NCBI GenBank assembly: GCA_003864495.1
Contig: ML133426.1
Location: 1,736,001 to 1,800,000, forward strand
Length of the DNA stretch: 64,000 nt
Source of the DNA: Nemopilema nomurai
Lineage: Eukaryota; Cnidaria; Scyphozoa; Rhizostomeae; Rhizostomatidae
Direction: 5' to 3'
Positions within the stretch are counted from its first letter, which is position 1. The number at the start of each line of letters is the position of its first letter. Below, piece after piece: positions 1 to 11,400 of the stretch. Below the pieces are notes generated by a model. The model worked only from the letters and a program-made list of their open reading frames with translations, did no database searches and was not told the DNA's origin. A program made the position numbers and the translations under genes.

Positions 1-744
1 ACCTCCCAAGGATCTTTATTATCACATCTCTTTAACCAGAATCTTCCACAAATAAACAAACTTTGGTCCAAGGTGCAAATTAGCATGCCTCAGAATATTT
101 TCAATTTCACCATAAGGTACCTGAACAATACCCTTGCCACACAGAAAAACCTGAAAAAATGGAACTTGAGCCAGACCTCTGACTGTTCTTTCTGTTTTCT
201 GCCAGAAACACTCCTTCATGTTGTTGCTGGCTGCAAAACATATCTGGAACAAGGCCGATACACCTGGCGACATAACTCTATCCTAAACTTTCTAGCTACG
301 TCACTAAAAGCTGTCAATGAATCTACCATCTACGCTGATATACCTGGCTTTCTTTCACCATCAATCATAACTGGAGAAAACCTTCGCCCTGATCTTCTCT
401 TGAGGACTAACAACAATTACCTCTACATTTTAGAGCTAACTGTTGGCTTCGAATCCAATCTTGAGACAAATGCTACAAGAAAACACAGCATGTATGCTCC
501 TCTCTTATCTGGTTTACAGCGGCAGTTCAAATGTGTCTCCTTTGTTAATCTTTCTATGAGCTCTCTTGGCATCTTCGGCAATTCCTGCAATTCATTCTTC
601 AAAATGTGTGACTCTCTCTCCATCGATCAGCAACAAAAACAGTATCTCATTTCTAAACTTTCCAACATTGCCATCCGTACTACGTACTACATATTTTGTT
701 GCAAAAATAAGCCATGGACAAATCCGGAATTACATCCTTTTTAA
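1..744 (+). mobile_element. 3' end of R2-like non-LTR retrotransposon (restriction-like endonuclease type)
   Basis: The reading frame is open from the left edge and stops at 742-744, so only the C-terminal part of the polyprotein is present. Two diagnostic elements are visible. A C-x2-C-x7-H-x4-C zinc motif (around 220-270) is followed by a GRY-WRH block. About 100 residues later comes an RPD ... ELTV motif with 13 residues between D and E (about 388-445), followed by a basic and aromatic stretch. This order (CCHC then PD-x(12-14)-D/E) is that of the restriction-like endonuclease of R2/NeSL-type elements, which nick the target DNA to prime reverse transcription. The frame has no stop, so the copy may be young or only 5'-truncated; the reverse transcriptase itself lies outside the window. 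The exact clade is not decided. Confidence 0.75.
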
Positions 745-1040
745 CTTTAGTTGTTTTATTTTATTTTATTTTTCTCAGTTTTTCCTTTTACCTTACGATT
801 GTTATAGTTTTTTCTTGTAAAACCAGGCTAGCCAATTGCAAATTACCTTGTAATAGTGAGATTTGTAGTTGTAGTTTAAGTTGAATTGAAAATGAAATGT
901 TTCCATTATTATATGGTTTATGTTAACTTAGGCCGTTCGCATTTATAACATTGCATAACCCCTTTTGGGGTATTTACAGACGCAGGAATAGTTACGCGTT
1001 ACATGCGTGAGACGATATGCCTATCTTTTGTCCTAGGATT
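745..1040. other. Non-coding spacer, probably 3' UTR of the retrotransposon plus flank
   Basis: AT-rich sequence with a T-rich stretch at about 755-790 directly after the retrotransposon stop. No gene, clear poly(A) tail or target-site duplication could be recognised, so the 3' boundary of the element is not fixed. Confidence 0.4.
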
Positions 1041-1071
1041 TAACCTACGTAAAGGTGGATTTCCTCTTCAC

Positions 1072-1172
1072 GGTATGGACGGTAAACGGTAAACGGCTAA
1101 CGGTAAACGGTTAACGGTAAACGGTTAACGGTAAACGGTTAACGGTAAACGGTTAACGGTAAACGGTACGGT
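1072..1172. repeat. Tandem ~14-bp repeat (GGTAAACGGTTAAC) next to the left transposon end
   Basis: About six to seven head-to-tail copies of GGTAAACGGTTAAC and shorter variants (GGTAAAC) run inward from the left terminal repeat. The right end has only scattered related words (ACGGTAC, CCGTTTTCCG), so the array has expanded on one side. Subterminal repeats of this kind often bind transposase. Confidence 0.85.
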
Positions 1173-1426
1173 AAGTTTCCGCCTATCAATTTATACTTGT
1201 TTTGGCGCCTTTCTTGTGAAGCGGAACGCAAATGAACGTGACTGAAGAAGGAGAAGGCAGGCGTATTTATACCAGAAAAACCTTGGTGATGCCTCTTCTT
1301 TTGAAAAGAAGATTACAGTGCGAAAGAAGAAAAAAGTACCAGAAGTGATTATGGGCAAAAAAGTACCAGCCGTGAAGGGCAAAATTTTGAAGTTCATTTT
1401 TCCTCAACAATTATTATTCTGATGAA

Positions 1427-2644
1427 ATACCTTCTACGGCCAACTTCTGAGCTACCTTTGACCAAGCCTGTTCCTTGAATTGGAATTTTTAAAGGCTTTG
1501 CTTTTCACGTCCCATATGCATGGATATTTCCGAACTTCTTCAATCAAATTGCTTCTGAATCGATCAGTATTGGGAGGTGGAGGTTGCTCTTCATCCTCGC
1601 ACTGTGCATCATTTCCCGCCTCGTATGTTTCATTATCATTGCCACCTTGGATTTTTTTAGCTTCTCCCGTGAACATCTGGCTTCCACAGTGGTGATTCTA
1701 TAGGGGGGCTACGGCCCCCCAAGAAATTTTCTTTGCCCCTTGTTTTGCCCCCAGTTTTTTCAAAAGTTTCTATTAAAAATTCAATGTTTTCTGCCGAAGC
1801 TGTTCAATCGTTTTTTCACTTTGTTAGGGTTGCTCTCTTTATTTTCCTCATTGCTATCTTTATTGCATTGATTTACAAACTAGGGGCCCGATAAGCGTTT
1901 TGGCTTGTAACCGAAGTGGACATTTATGAAATTTTGGCTCCTTTGTTACAAGTAACCAAGTAAAAACCAAGTGTTGCCAAGAGTTCTGTAGTTACCAAGA
2001 AAAATTCATTCTTGACAATCATTTAGTGATCCACCTTCTTGCGCTGGGGTGCGGAGGGTCAGCCCAATACCATCCCAGTATACCTTGGCAATCTACTATT
2101 GCGTATCGAAATTGTATGAATTCTGTGTAACAGAATGATTTGCTTGATCTCATGGAGGTTGGATATAAGACATAACTACTATAGACAAATTTTACCAATC
2201 AAGTTTAGTTCTTCTGATGAAAACCATGATCGTTATGCATTATTATTAAACAGATAAAACTCAGTGGAGTAACAGAACAAAGTTACTTTTAATCAAATAA
2301 CAAACGTTCGCGAACCTTTAGGGGCCCCAGCAACAATTTTTCTTTGTTATTTTTCCTAGGGGGGACACAGCTGCTCCTTACACCACAAATAAAACTATTT
2401 GGCATAATGATAACAGCCTTGATAGAGCTGTACCAAGGATATTCTTACTACTAGTTTCTACTAGTTTCCAAAGTAATAGCTAGCGTTGGCTCCTATAACT
2501 GAAAGTTTGGCCCCCGGTTACCCCCCCCCCCCAGACTTTTAAGGCTAGAATCGCCACTGGGCTTCCATAAATGTTATAAGCTGGTAACTGGCCTCCTTCA
2601 TTTAAAACTTGTGAGCACAGTAAATTAAAATCATTATACGCCAT
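1427..2644 (-). pseudogene. MADF-domain protein gene, split by a hAT insertion and frameshifted
   Basis: Read on the minus strand, an ATG at 2644-2642 opens a frame that runs to 2560. If the hAT element and one 8-bp duplication are removed, it continues without a stop from 1686 down to about 1476. The product starts with about 30 residues rich in polar amino acids, then an acidic linker with four prolines, then the start of a MADF domain (LIEEVRKYPCIWD). Near 1476 the frame shifts by one base; the next part of the domain (AWSKVAQKL) is in another frame and ends at a stop near 1427. MADF domains bind DNA and are common in accessory proteins of Harbinger-type transposons. Three defects (insertion, frameshift, truncation) mean this copy is dead. 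Confidence 0.7.
1679..2567. mobile_element. Non-autonomous hAT-type element with perfect 8-bp target duplication
   Basis: The element proper is 1687-2559 (873 bp). It starts CAGTGGTGATTCTA and ends TAGAATCGCCACTG, an inverted repeat with one mismatch, typical of hAT ends (CAGTGG...). It is flanked by identical 8-bp copies GGCTTCCA at 1679-1686 and 2560-2567, the target duplication length of the hAT superfamily. G-runs and C-runs follow the ends, as often seen in these MITEs. No transposase frame is present. It inserted into the MADF gene of the surrounding element and is therefore younger. Confidence 0.9.
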
Positions 2645-2890
2645 TTTGCAGTAGAGCACATGCGGTTTTGTATTTTTGCTTGCAATGAAATTGAATGTGA
2701 ATGGTTAAGAAGTAAAACGGTACGAAATCCGCGGAAAAAAGTTGCCTTGATTTCAACTTTCAAAAACGGAAAGCGGTTCGGAAAGCATACCGTTTCTAAA
2801 TGTCAAAATATTTTCTGCGCATGCTTGTACCGTGTACCGTTTTCCGTCCATATCGTGAAGAGAAAATCCACCTTAAGATTTGCATAGGTT

Positions 2891-4258
2891 AGGGCCTCAG
2901 TATCCTCAGTATAGATCCATGTAAGAACCTTCTGAATAATTAAAAGTTGTATTCTCTATCGAATATCGCCGAGACTCGTTGTAGCCTGGAGACGGGTTAC
3001 AAAATGGGAGTGGCATTTGGTCCGTAAATACACTAGCACGTGATCTTTGGGTGGTCCAAAACTAAATCTTTTCTTTGTTGCATAAACTTTCTTTGTGCAA
3101 AGTTTCATGATTTTACCCCTAGTAGCAGAAGTTAAGCATTTTTGCACCAGCTCCCTTCACAGTGTCGTAGCACCCAAGACTCAGAATAATATGTGATTCA
3201 GCCACAAACAATAGCCTTTTCTGCGAAGGAGGTATTTTTCACATCTCCTTAGAAACCTTATGATTAGATGTGCATCGTTGACCGTGAGTTCGTCCGCTTC
3301 GACAAAATCTGCTGTTTTTCTGATAATCATAAGGAGGAAGTCTCGAAGCAGTCAGGTTTGCATGATTCTTACAGTGTCTATTAATAATGCACTTCGAACT
3401 TTGCAAGATCTTCCGCAATATATGGATCTTTGCAAATTATTTAGCATTCGGCTTGCATTGAAATTTCTTCGCAAGAGATCAATTCTCTTTAGTAGAATAG
3501 GGTGATCACTGCTTTGGAAAAAATCTTTGCCAGAAAAGTCTCCGAAATTTGTGATATGATTGTCTGACGCCGATGAGCAGGCTTACTATGTTTCCTTTGC
3601 TAGCGGTTTGCACCAATTTCTTTTTTTAGGGAAGTAAACGAGCGATGTGGCAGTTTTCTTTAACCGCCTGTTTTGTACATATAGAATCCCTAGCATGTAA
3701 AACCCTGCTTTAAGTTGTATACTGACCTTTCAGGAAATTGATTTTCTGTTAATCTGTTAATATTGGTCAAATTAGAGGTTGTGTTCATTAAATCTACGGT
3801 AGAAGCCAAATATGAGCATCAAGAAAATTGCAACGAGTTTAATATTGTGTAATAGAAACTTGAATAACCATGCTTGAAGTGGAATAATGTTTTTTTGGTT
3901 TATAAATGCAGAATTCTCTGCATCAACAGGCATCACCTTCTGCCTATTTTTCGAGGTAGGATGCTGTAAAATTTATTAGTGTTTTGCATGTTTTGCTGTG
4001 GGTGTTGTCCAATGCCAGAGCCCTCTGTTCCTCCGTAAGCTATGATATGTAATTAAGATGTATCTCATATCCTATTTTCTGAGTCCTTCGATTTGAACCT
4101 TTCTAGGAAAATGAAATTCACTACATGAATGAAATTGAGAGAGAAAAGTTGTAACTTTAATTTTCCAGAAATATAGATGAGATATTTTCAGTCTTGATTC
4201 CTGTCAGCCAATGGTACAAGAACTTCAATATTCCAAGAAAATTTAAATTTTTCTTTCA
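2891..4258. other. Gene-free region upstream of the thrombospondin-repeat gene
   Basis: AT-rich sequence with only short open frames lacking family resemblance. It probably contains the promoter and perhaps a non-coding first exon of the next gene, because a good splice acceptor (TTTCTTTCAG) ends at 4259. No promoter element could be placed with confidence. Confidence 0.5.
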
Positions 4259-4301
4259 GGGCAAACAAATCACAAGAACCAACGGTGACAAATATACCAA
4301 T

Positions 4302-5788
4302 ATGTCATTTGTTTTCCCAAATCAAAGATTCATCATCTTTAGTTTCTTTGCTGTGCTGTTTATAATTTTTGTACCAAGTTACTTTTTCAAAAGACTATAC
4401 TCAGTGGATGGTGGATATTCAGATTGGAGTACATGGAGTTACTGTATAAAGAACTGTGGTCACTCCCTTCAAGGTAAATTCTGGTAAATTCATATCCAGT
4501 AAAGATGAAAATAGATACTTCCAATGAGTGAAAGTAAAAGTTAATACTTCCATGCTGACTCCTGTCTCAATCTAAGTTATGAAAGGTGCATTTCAAGTGA
4601 ATAGTGTAAATAACTAAAAAGCTCCAGATTACCTTTTCAAATTTACACGAACACTTTGAAGGCCCTTTCAATGAAAGGCAAGCAGCTTGTAGCCTGTTTG
4701 TTTGAGTGGTAAGGCTAGAATGATTAGAACTTGAAAGATAAAAAATACATCAGGCCTTGACAACCACCAATATTGTACCAAATTTCTGGATGCTGTAGAA
4801 ATGAATAATCACATCCTTGCCACCTACCTACGCTTGCTGCAATCAGCTTCACTCACTGAGTAATTCAAATTCATGTGTAGGAAGAAACAAATTTTTTAAC
4901 TGACAGAAAACTTCCAGGCTCAATATTTTATTGAACATCCATAATTATGTATATATGTATAGTTCCACTTGACACAAGAAACTTAAATATAGATAAGGAA
5001 CATCAAACCTGTTTTCTCTTGATTCAGTTCATCCATTAATAGTCAAGTGAGATAATAGTTTGACAGGTTGAAGGTTTTTTTAATGATACTTTCCAATAAA
5101 GATATTATTTTATTTTATAGAGAGTTCAAGTTTACTCTGAGCTTTTTCAATTAGGTAAAAACGCTTTAATTCCATTTCTGTTTTTAGAACAATTAATTAT
5201 ACATAGTTTGTAAAATTCCTATCTGTATTAATTAAGCTGCTGTATTAATTTTCTATTCATATTTTTATCACTGATATAGGCAGGTATAGAAACTGCACAA
5301 GGCCAAAACCTTCTGGGTTTGGGAAAGATTGCATAGAGATCGGTAGCCAATTTGAAACACGACCTTGCATGAATCGTGAGTGTCCAGTTGCTGGTGGAAT
5401 AGGACAATGGTCAGATTGGGGTGAATGCAGTAAAACATGTCAAGATGGAGAGAGGAAGCGAAGTCGTAAGTGTGATAAGCCAGCACCTGCATTTGGGGGC
5501 CAGTATTGTAGTGAAAATCTGGAAGAAACTCAGAAATGTTTGCATCTTAAACCATGCCCAATCGATGGAGGTTTTTCTAACTGGGGACAATTCAATGCTT
5601 GCTCAGCAACTTGTGGGAAAGGGCATAAGATCCGTTCTCGTGAATGTAACAATCCAGCTCCACAGTTTGGTGGAAACAATTGTGCCGGCAATCTTCAAGA
5701 GGTGGTAGACTGTCATGAAAAAGACTGTGAAGTACCTACAACATCACCACCAAATAACAAAACAGATGATTCTTTAAAAAAAACTTGA
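4302..5788 (+). CDS. Membrane-anchored or secreted protein with three thrombospondin type-1 repeats
   Basis: Two exons, 4302-4473 and 5280-5788 (phase 1 join), give 226 residues. I chose the ATG at 4302 because it directly precedes a short N-terminus and a strongly hydrophobic stretch (about residues 10-29), which acts as signal peptide or type II anchor; an acceptor at 4259 suggests an upstream untranslated exon. Three thrombospondin type-1 repeats follow (about 34-90, 91-147, 148-205). Each starts with GG and a Trp, carries six cysteines and ends in a CP/CE motif. WSTW and WSDW are C-mannosylation motifs and CSATCG fits the O-fucosylation site. A Thr/Pro/Lys tail ends the protein. Such domains bind glycosaminoglycans and matrix partners outside the cell. 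The intron splits the first repeat. An AATAAA follows near 6190. The partner is unknown. Confidence 0.85.
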
Positions 5789-6829
5789 TAGCTTGCATAG
5801 AGTATTACCTGGGAAGTTGAGGTCAAGCCTTTGCCTCCATTAGTTTTTGTAAAGGTTCAGAACCAAACTGCTTTTCTGACTTCTTTTCAAGAAATACTGC
5901 TATGCATTCCTACTCTTTGACTTTCCCCAAAATCATTGAATCATTGTTGGACCATTGATTTAGGTGGAAGTTTTTTAGAAGTCCCAAAGAGGTTATAACT
6001 ATGCCCTGTTCTTTATCCAATTTTCATTGAAATAGTTGGTTTTTTAGGTTTAGGGCTTCAAATTATGATATTCAGCTAAAACTGCATTTAAAATAATCCA
6101 TTAAATCCCAGTTTGTCAGGGAGAGTTGATCTAAGCTACTTACCTAATCTTATCAACTTGCTTTGTTATTCTTGTTAAACATGTATTAACAATAAAAAAT
6201 ACTCAAAATGGTCTCAGTGAAATATTCTTTTAAATAAATAATTTACTATTTATTCAAGGTGTGATGTTTTCTATAATTGATGTTTGTTGATGATCTTATC
6301 TACCTCAGACCTAACAGACCCAAAAGCAGCTTTTTCACAGAAAATATCTCCATTTGCCTCCATCATATTTGACATAAGTTAGAACACAATTGGTGTTCTA
6401 CATAAGTTACTTTTTTATTGCTCTGTTTAATGTCTTTTGAAATATTCATGGAATGCAGACGTAAATGGAAATTTATTTGTTTGATAGAGCAAGCCGTCTG
6501 CATATCAGTTTTGGTACCTGTTGTTATTTTTGCCAATTTTTTTTGGTTTACCTAATTGATACAATTAAATATTCACACAGAAAACATAATATTTAGAGTT
6601 CAAAAAGTTCAATAATTTTGGTGGTAGCCATAAACAGGAAAAATATTTTAACAAAGACACAACCTGTAACTTTTCTTATTGAGCCTCTTGCTATCTGGCC
6701 ATCATGCACATTATTATTTCAAATTCTTAGCATGTAAGTAATATGGAAAGATTTCGCATCACCTGGTACATTATTGTGTGATGTTTCACAAGGCTCTATT
6801 CTTGACATGCTAACTTTTCTTTTGTTTGT
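5789..6829. other. 3' UTR and spacer
   Basis: AT-rich sequence after the thrombospondin-repeat gene with an AATAAA hexamer near 6190 that could end its transcript. I see no further gene. Confidence 0.5.
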
Positions 6830-7600
6830 AAAGGGCATGACACATTCTATTTGCGATTGGTTTGTTTCACTAAGGATTCATTTTAGTGGAACAAATAAAA
6901 ATCAATACTTTAAGAATAGGTGACATCAAAATTAAAAACATACACTTCAATTGCATATCTAGGCTGCATTCTTGATGACAACCTATCTAAGGAATCAATG
7001 GCTACAAGAATCCTAGGCAAAATCAATAAACCGGCTCTTTACAGAAAGCAACAATGTCTTGACTTCACACTTTGTAGATCGCTAGCAAACACACTACTAA
7101 TTCAGCCTCATCTTGACTATGCAAACAGTTTCAGCAATTTTTAAACAAAGTACTAATAAAAAGCATCCAGGCACCTCTGGTTTTGTTTGAATCTGAATAG
7201 CAGAACACATAGGAATCAGGGAATTCTAAGAAACCATTGGCTTTTCACTAAATAGAGGTTTGAACAATGTATGACTGTAAAAACTTTCAAATTTTTGGAT
7301 AAATAGGCCCCACCCTACATGTCAGAGTTCTTATCAGTTGGCCAGAGGGGAACCACTGGAAGATCTAAAAACAAACTGAATCAATTTTCAAGAAACAAGA
7401 AAGGAGAAAAACAATTCAAATTGCTTCTCACATCTTGGTCCCAAAATTTGGAACAATCTACTTTGATGGCCTGCATGAGGATAGCCCATCCATATTTTAT
7501 TGAAAACCCAAATTCAGCCAAAGGAAAAATTCTAGTTAAGATTTTCCTGAATTACTTTTTTCCAAGTTTTGGAAACAAAATCCATTTTTCATGAACAAAT
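6830..7600 (+). mobile_element. Decayed LINE reverse-transcriptase fragment (jockey/CR1-like)
   Basis: The frame at 6920-7144 contains the thumb-region pattern of APE-type LINE reverse transcriptases (YLGCILDDNLS ... ALYRKQ ... LIQPHLDYA). A second frame at 7319-7594 resembles the last part of the same protein family (short SRNKKGEKQFK-like basic segment, then an S-W-S-x-x-LEQSTL segment in place of GPKIWNSL). The frames are disjoint and interrupted by stops, so this is a relic. The upstream reverse-transcriptase core is missing. Confidence 0.6.
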
Positions 7601-8492
7601 TTTATTTTTTATAACACTTCTGGAGGAACCATTATGAAAACAAGGTTGTATTGACCCTTTTAATGCTATCTCTGCCGTTTTTAACCTAGGATATTTTTAG
7701 TCTGTGTTTTTAATTTTTATCTGTAAATTCTATATATCTGTTATTAGATATCTGGAAAGATCCTGCCAAAATAATTAAAATCTAGGGCTAAGATTCTTCG
7801 CCTTACAAAAGCAGATTAAGGGAAAAGAATGTTTAGATTTGAGTCAACTTAAAGCGAGATCTGCTGAAAAATCTACAGATAGATACAAACGTTTATCAAC
7901 AAATATAAAAACAAGCAGTTGAGTATCACTAATTTATTTGCAAAAGGAAAAAAATTACTGCTTCTAGTTATCTCTCTTCTTGTGATATTATAACTAGCAT
8001 TCAAGAATGTTTATTAGGAAGCAAGGAGTGTTATTAAACTTTTATTCTATACAGCATGTGAAACAATTTATTCAATGCAAAGTTGGTTATTCAGAGTGGC
8101 AAAATATATGTTATACAAAACAAAGATTAGCATTTCCAATGAAAGTGCAGCATAAAAAATTTGCAAAGGTAAACATGTGCCAGATAGGTGTGAGCTTCTT
8201 TCTTGTCTTAAGAAAAGCTTTTAATCAACAGCTCAGGCAGTCTACCTCTAACAAAGGCCTTGCATAGCCTCAAAATCCAAATTGGTTCATGTAGTTATTA
8301 CCATACATAAATTGGTTGGTCATCAACTCTTTCCAAAGCATATTCTATGGCGATTTCAATAACTTCCTCTTCAAGTCATGTCATTTCTTTGACACCTTTA
8401 CCATATCCAACAAGCTAGCAATAAGAAATACACCTAACAGTATATAAAAGAGTTGACTTTTTCCTGCTAGGTTTTTACTGCTGGTAGTCAAT
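7601..8492. other. Spacer downstream of SDE2
   Basis: AT-rich sequence between the LINE relic and the SDE2 stop codon. It should include the SDE2 3' UTR on the minus strand. The open frame at 8007-8267 has no family resemblance and no splice support. Confidence 0.4.
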
Positions 8493-11400
8493 CTATTTCA
8501 AGCACTTTTTTGTTTGCTTTGCAAATAAAGACTTGTCTAGCCCTTCAATGGGAGTGTCTTTCAACAAAAATAAACGTTGGGCACGCTGCTGCAAGGTCCC
8601 TCCACACTTCAAGCCATACTTTGTTAACTCAAATTTTAGTTTCTCAAGTCCAAATGCCTCTAGCTCCTCAGCTGTTGAATATAACTTCAGGTCGATTGGA
8701 GCATCCTAAATGAAAACATGGCATTAGTATGTTACTGAGCAACAGTAAAAACATGAAAAACTCATTTTAGGCCTTTCATAAGATTGCAATCAAATGAAGA
8801 AAGGCCCAGTACAAGTAAACTAAAAAAAATATCAACTTTTTCCTAATATGCTTTTCTTTAAAATTCTTTATTTGTCTATCCATCTGTAACAATTTTACCC
8901 TTCTTGCCTGCCACAGTTTTATGAAATTATATGGAAAAAACCATTAAATCTACTTAAACCATGCAATACTTACAACACAAGGATTGTCCTGTAGCTTGCA
9001 TTCATCCACCACTTTCCCTTTATCATCATTGGCTAAGCAAATGCTTGCTTCTTCACTTTGCCCTGTCTGTTCTGCAGAATGTTTTGACCCTTCACTATCT
9101 TTCCTCGTAACATTGACAGGTGCATGTTCCTCTTTTCGCTGTCTTTTGTCTTGTGAATTGTCAGTGGGAACACAGTGGTCAGAGTCAGAAATTTTGTTGC
9201 TTTTAGAAGGTTCTGCTTGGGCTACCTTTTCAACAGGAAGAGCTGAGCATTTATTTTTAGCAGCATTTTCCATAACATCCTCTTCTTCAGTGTCAGAGTC
9301 ACTTAAACCAAGCCTATGGCAAAAACACAAAAGCAAAATATAACAGCACTGATACTTGTTTAGGTAGGTTACATGCCAATATGACATAACAAATAGTATA
9401 ACCTTTCTAATGAAATTGATCTTACCATTCTGGTACAAGTAAATGAGCAAATGCACCATGGCAAATTCATCTTGGTGAGGGTGTGGTGGTTGATGGCATC
9501 GATATGCAAATTTTGCTGTTGCTCTAATGTTAGATTTTGAGTTAGATTTTCGAATTCTGGAGCAAAAAGCCGGGAACTTTATGTTGCATCATCCTCATTT
9601 CAATTAATCATGTGTGATATTTGTAAAATAGTTTTCCAATATGGTCTGCTATTGTTCATCTCTGTGACAAGTTTGGTGGAAAATCACATATAAAGGCTCT
9701 ATATTCAAACTGAAAAATACCCCAATTATCCAATGCCTTGGACACTAAGAACAAAATTGTGAGTTTGAGTCCTGTTCAGGCATGTTATTTTTCTGTACTC
9801 TCTATGAATTGTCATATATACAGTCTTTGTCATATGGAGATCACCATGCGTGTGGCAAACCACACGCATTATTTCTTTCATGCGTGCGATTCACACTCTT
9901 ACATATCTGACTATTTCAGACCCTCTTTACACTACCCCCTTTAAAAACGGTACTTTCGCAGTACAAAATTCGTTTCCGGATAGCAGAGGGCGAAAATTTG
10001 TTGTTTCTCCGGCAAATTTTCTTCACCTTTTAGATTCTGCGATGCTTTATGAAAGTGAGAAAAAGACACTAAAGATTTTTTGCCTGAACTTTAGACTTTT
10101 TGTCAAAGAGAGTTTTTCATCAGTGTTTAGTAGAAATATGATGTTAAAAACAAGCATGGGTTTTTTAAAAAACTGCTTCGATCTATGAAGACCCAATTTT
10201 TCAGAAAATGAAAAATAGGCTAAATGGATAAAATAATAAAGAACCTTCTACTGCAAAGGTTCAGTGTCCAGGTCGCACAGTTATGTTTGAAACCATGCTG
10301 GATTGACGAACTTTCTGTAAAGCGTGCAATTAAGTTGAAAGTTGCTATGAGGCTATATTTCTTCTCTTTCTTTGGCAATCCAGTTTTTATCGTTTATGTT
10401 AATACATAATAGCATCTCCAAATCCCTATCTCGTAGCATCAAGCGTAGTGTACTAAATGCTCTCTCTACTGTAGAATTCGAGCCACTTATGGAAATAATA
10501 ATCTTTGCACAGACAAGGCATTTTTAATATACTAGGTGGGGGGGGGGGATTGCCCCATTGGGCCCTACGAGTTTCCCCACCACTGAAGAGAAAAATGCTA
10601 CTTTTGGCCCAAATGTCGGCCATTTTGCGGCCCTTCGAGATAAAAGTAGCCGGTGTTTCAATAGGTTGGTAACAAATTTGGGGGCTCAATCGTTGTTGAT
10701 AGCAATCTTTATATCACTATATTTCTCATCTATCCACCTTGTAACTCGATTCATTGCCCAATGTACCAAAATCTTAATGTTTCTTGCATTTTTCAACCCT
10801 ACTCAGGCTGAGATATTGCCTTGAAATTAATATATCCCGCCGTGTTTTTAGCACATTTTTACCATAATAGCCATCAGTGCTGGTAGTGTTTCTTGCTGTC
10901 AACAAATAAGTCCCCACCCTCGAGTAAGCTTCCCCCTCGAATAAGCCCCCACCCTAAAATATCTTTTTGCGGAATAAATCCCTGGGTCTTATTCGAGGAC
11001 TTACGGTTGTGCCATATCTTGGAGGCAAAAGTCTCAACCCTAAAATAGTTCAGTATATATCACAATCTCAAGCGCCAATCCGAAGAGTTATGTGTCATTT
11101 CCTACGTCATTTCTGGTAGTGTATAAGTGTGGGTCTTTAAGAAAAATGCCCCACCACTCAAGAATGCTTAAAAAATGCCCTGTGCGTTTGAATTTAAGTA
11201 TTTTTGGCCACAAAGACCGGACAGTGCTTCCACGATAATAGGCCTTTTCAAACGCCATGAATTTCTGACGACCACCATGTTTCTGGGGGGATTCGATTAA
11301 GCAAAGCGATTAGCCTATTTAAATGAAACAATTTTGGCAACTCGGTCAACACATCATATCACAATAGGAAGACACAATAGACACTATTAAAAGAACTTGC

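Larger units (their letters stand above)
1041..2890. mobile_element. DNA transposon with ~50-bp terminal inverted repeats carrying a MADF gene (Harbinger-like?)
   Basis: The left end (1042-1090, with AGGTGGATTTCCTCTTCACG near its middle) is an imperfect inverted copy of the right end (about 2828-2890, read in reverse), with one short gap and only a few mismatches. Inside, on the minus strand, is the broken reading frame of a MADF-type DNA-binding protein. PIF/Harbinger transposons encode a transposase plus a Myb/SANT- or MADF-type accessory protein and make a 3-bp target duplication. TTA occurs next to both ends (1040-1042 and 2889-2891), with one base of slippage. No transposase is left, so the Harbinger assignment is inference. 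A hAT element of 873 bp is nested inside. Confidence 0.6.

Noticed and set aside
1081..1172. Possible CRISPR-like or telomere-like array
   Set aside because: Units are directly adjacent without spacers and lie at a transposon end in a eukaryotic genome.
8984..9343. 119-codon plus-strand ORF
   Set aside because: It is the antisense shadow of SDE2 exon 5.
9735..9775. B-box-like word (GAGTTTGAGTCC) suggesting a tRNA gene or tRNA-SINE
   Set aside because: No A box, acceptor stem or cloverleaf can be formed around it; at most an old SINE remnant.
9850..10188. 112-codon ORF inside the TA-flanked transposon
   Set aside because: Looked for transposase motifs (DDE/DDD spacing, helix-turn-helix) and found none; probably non-coding filler.
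10535..10610. Poly-G run with CCACCACTG, possible further hAT element
   Set aside because: Only one end-like motif; no partner and no 8-bp duplication could be found.
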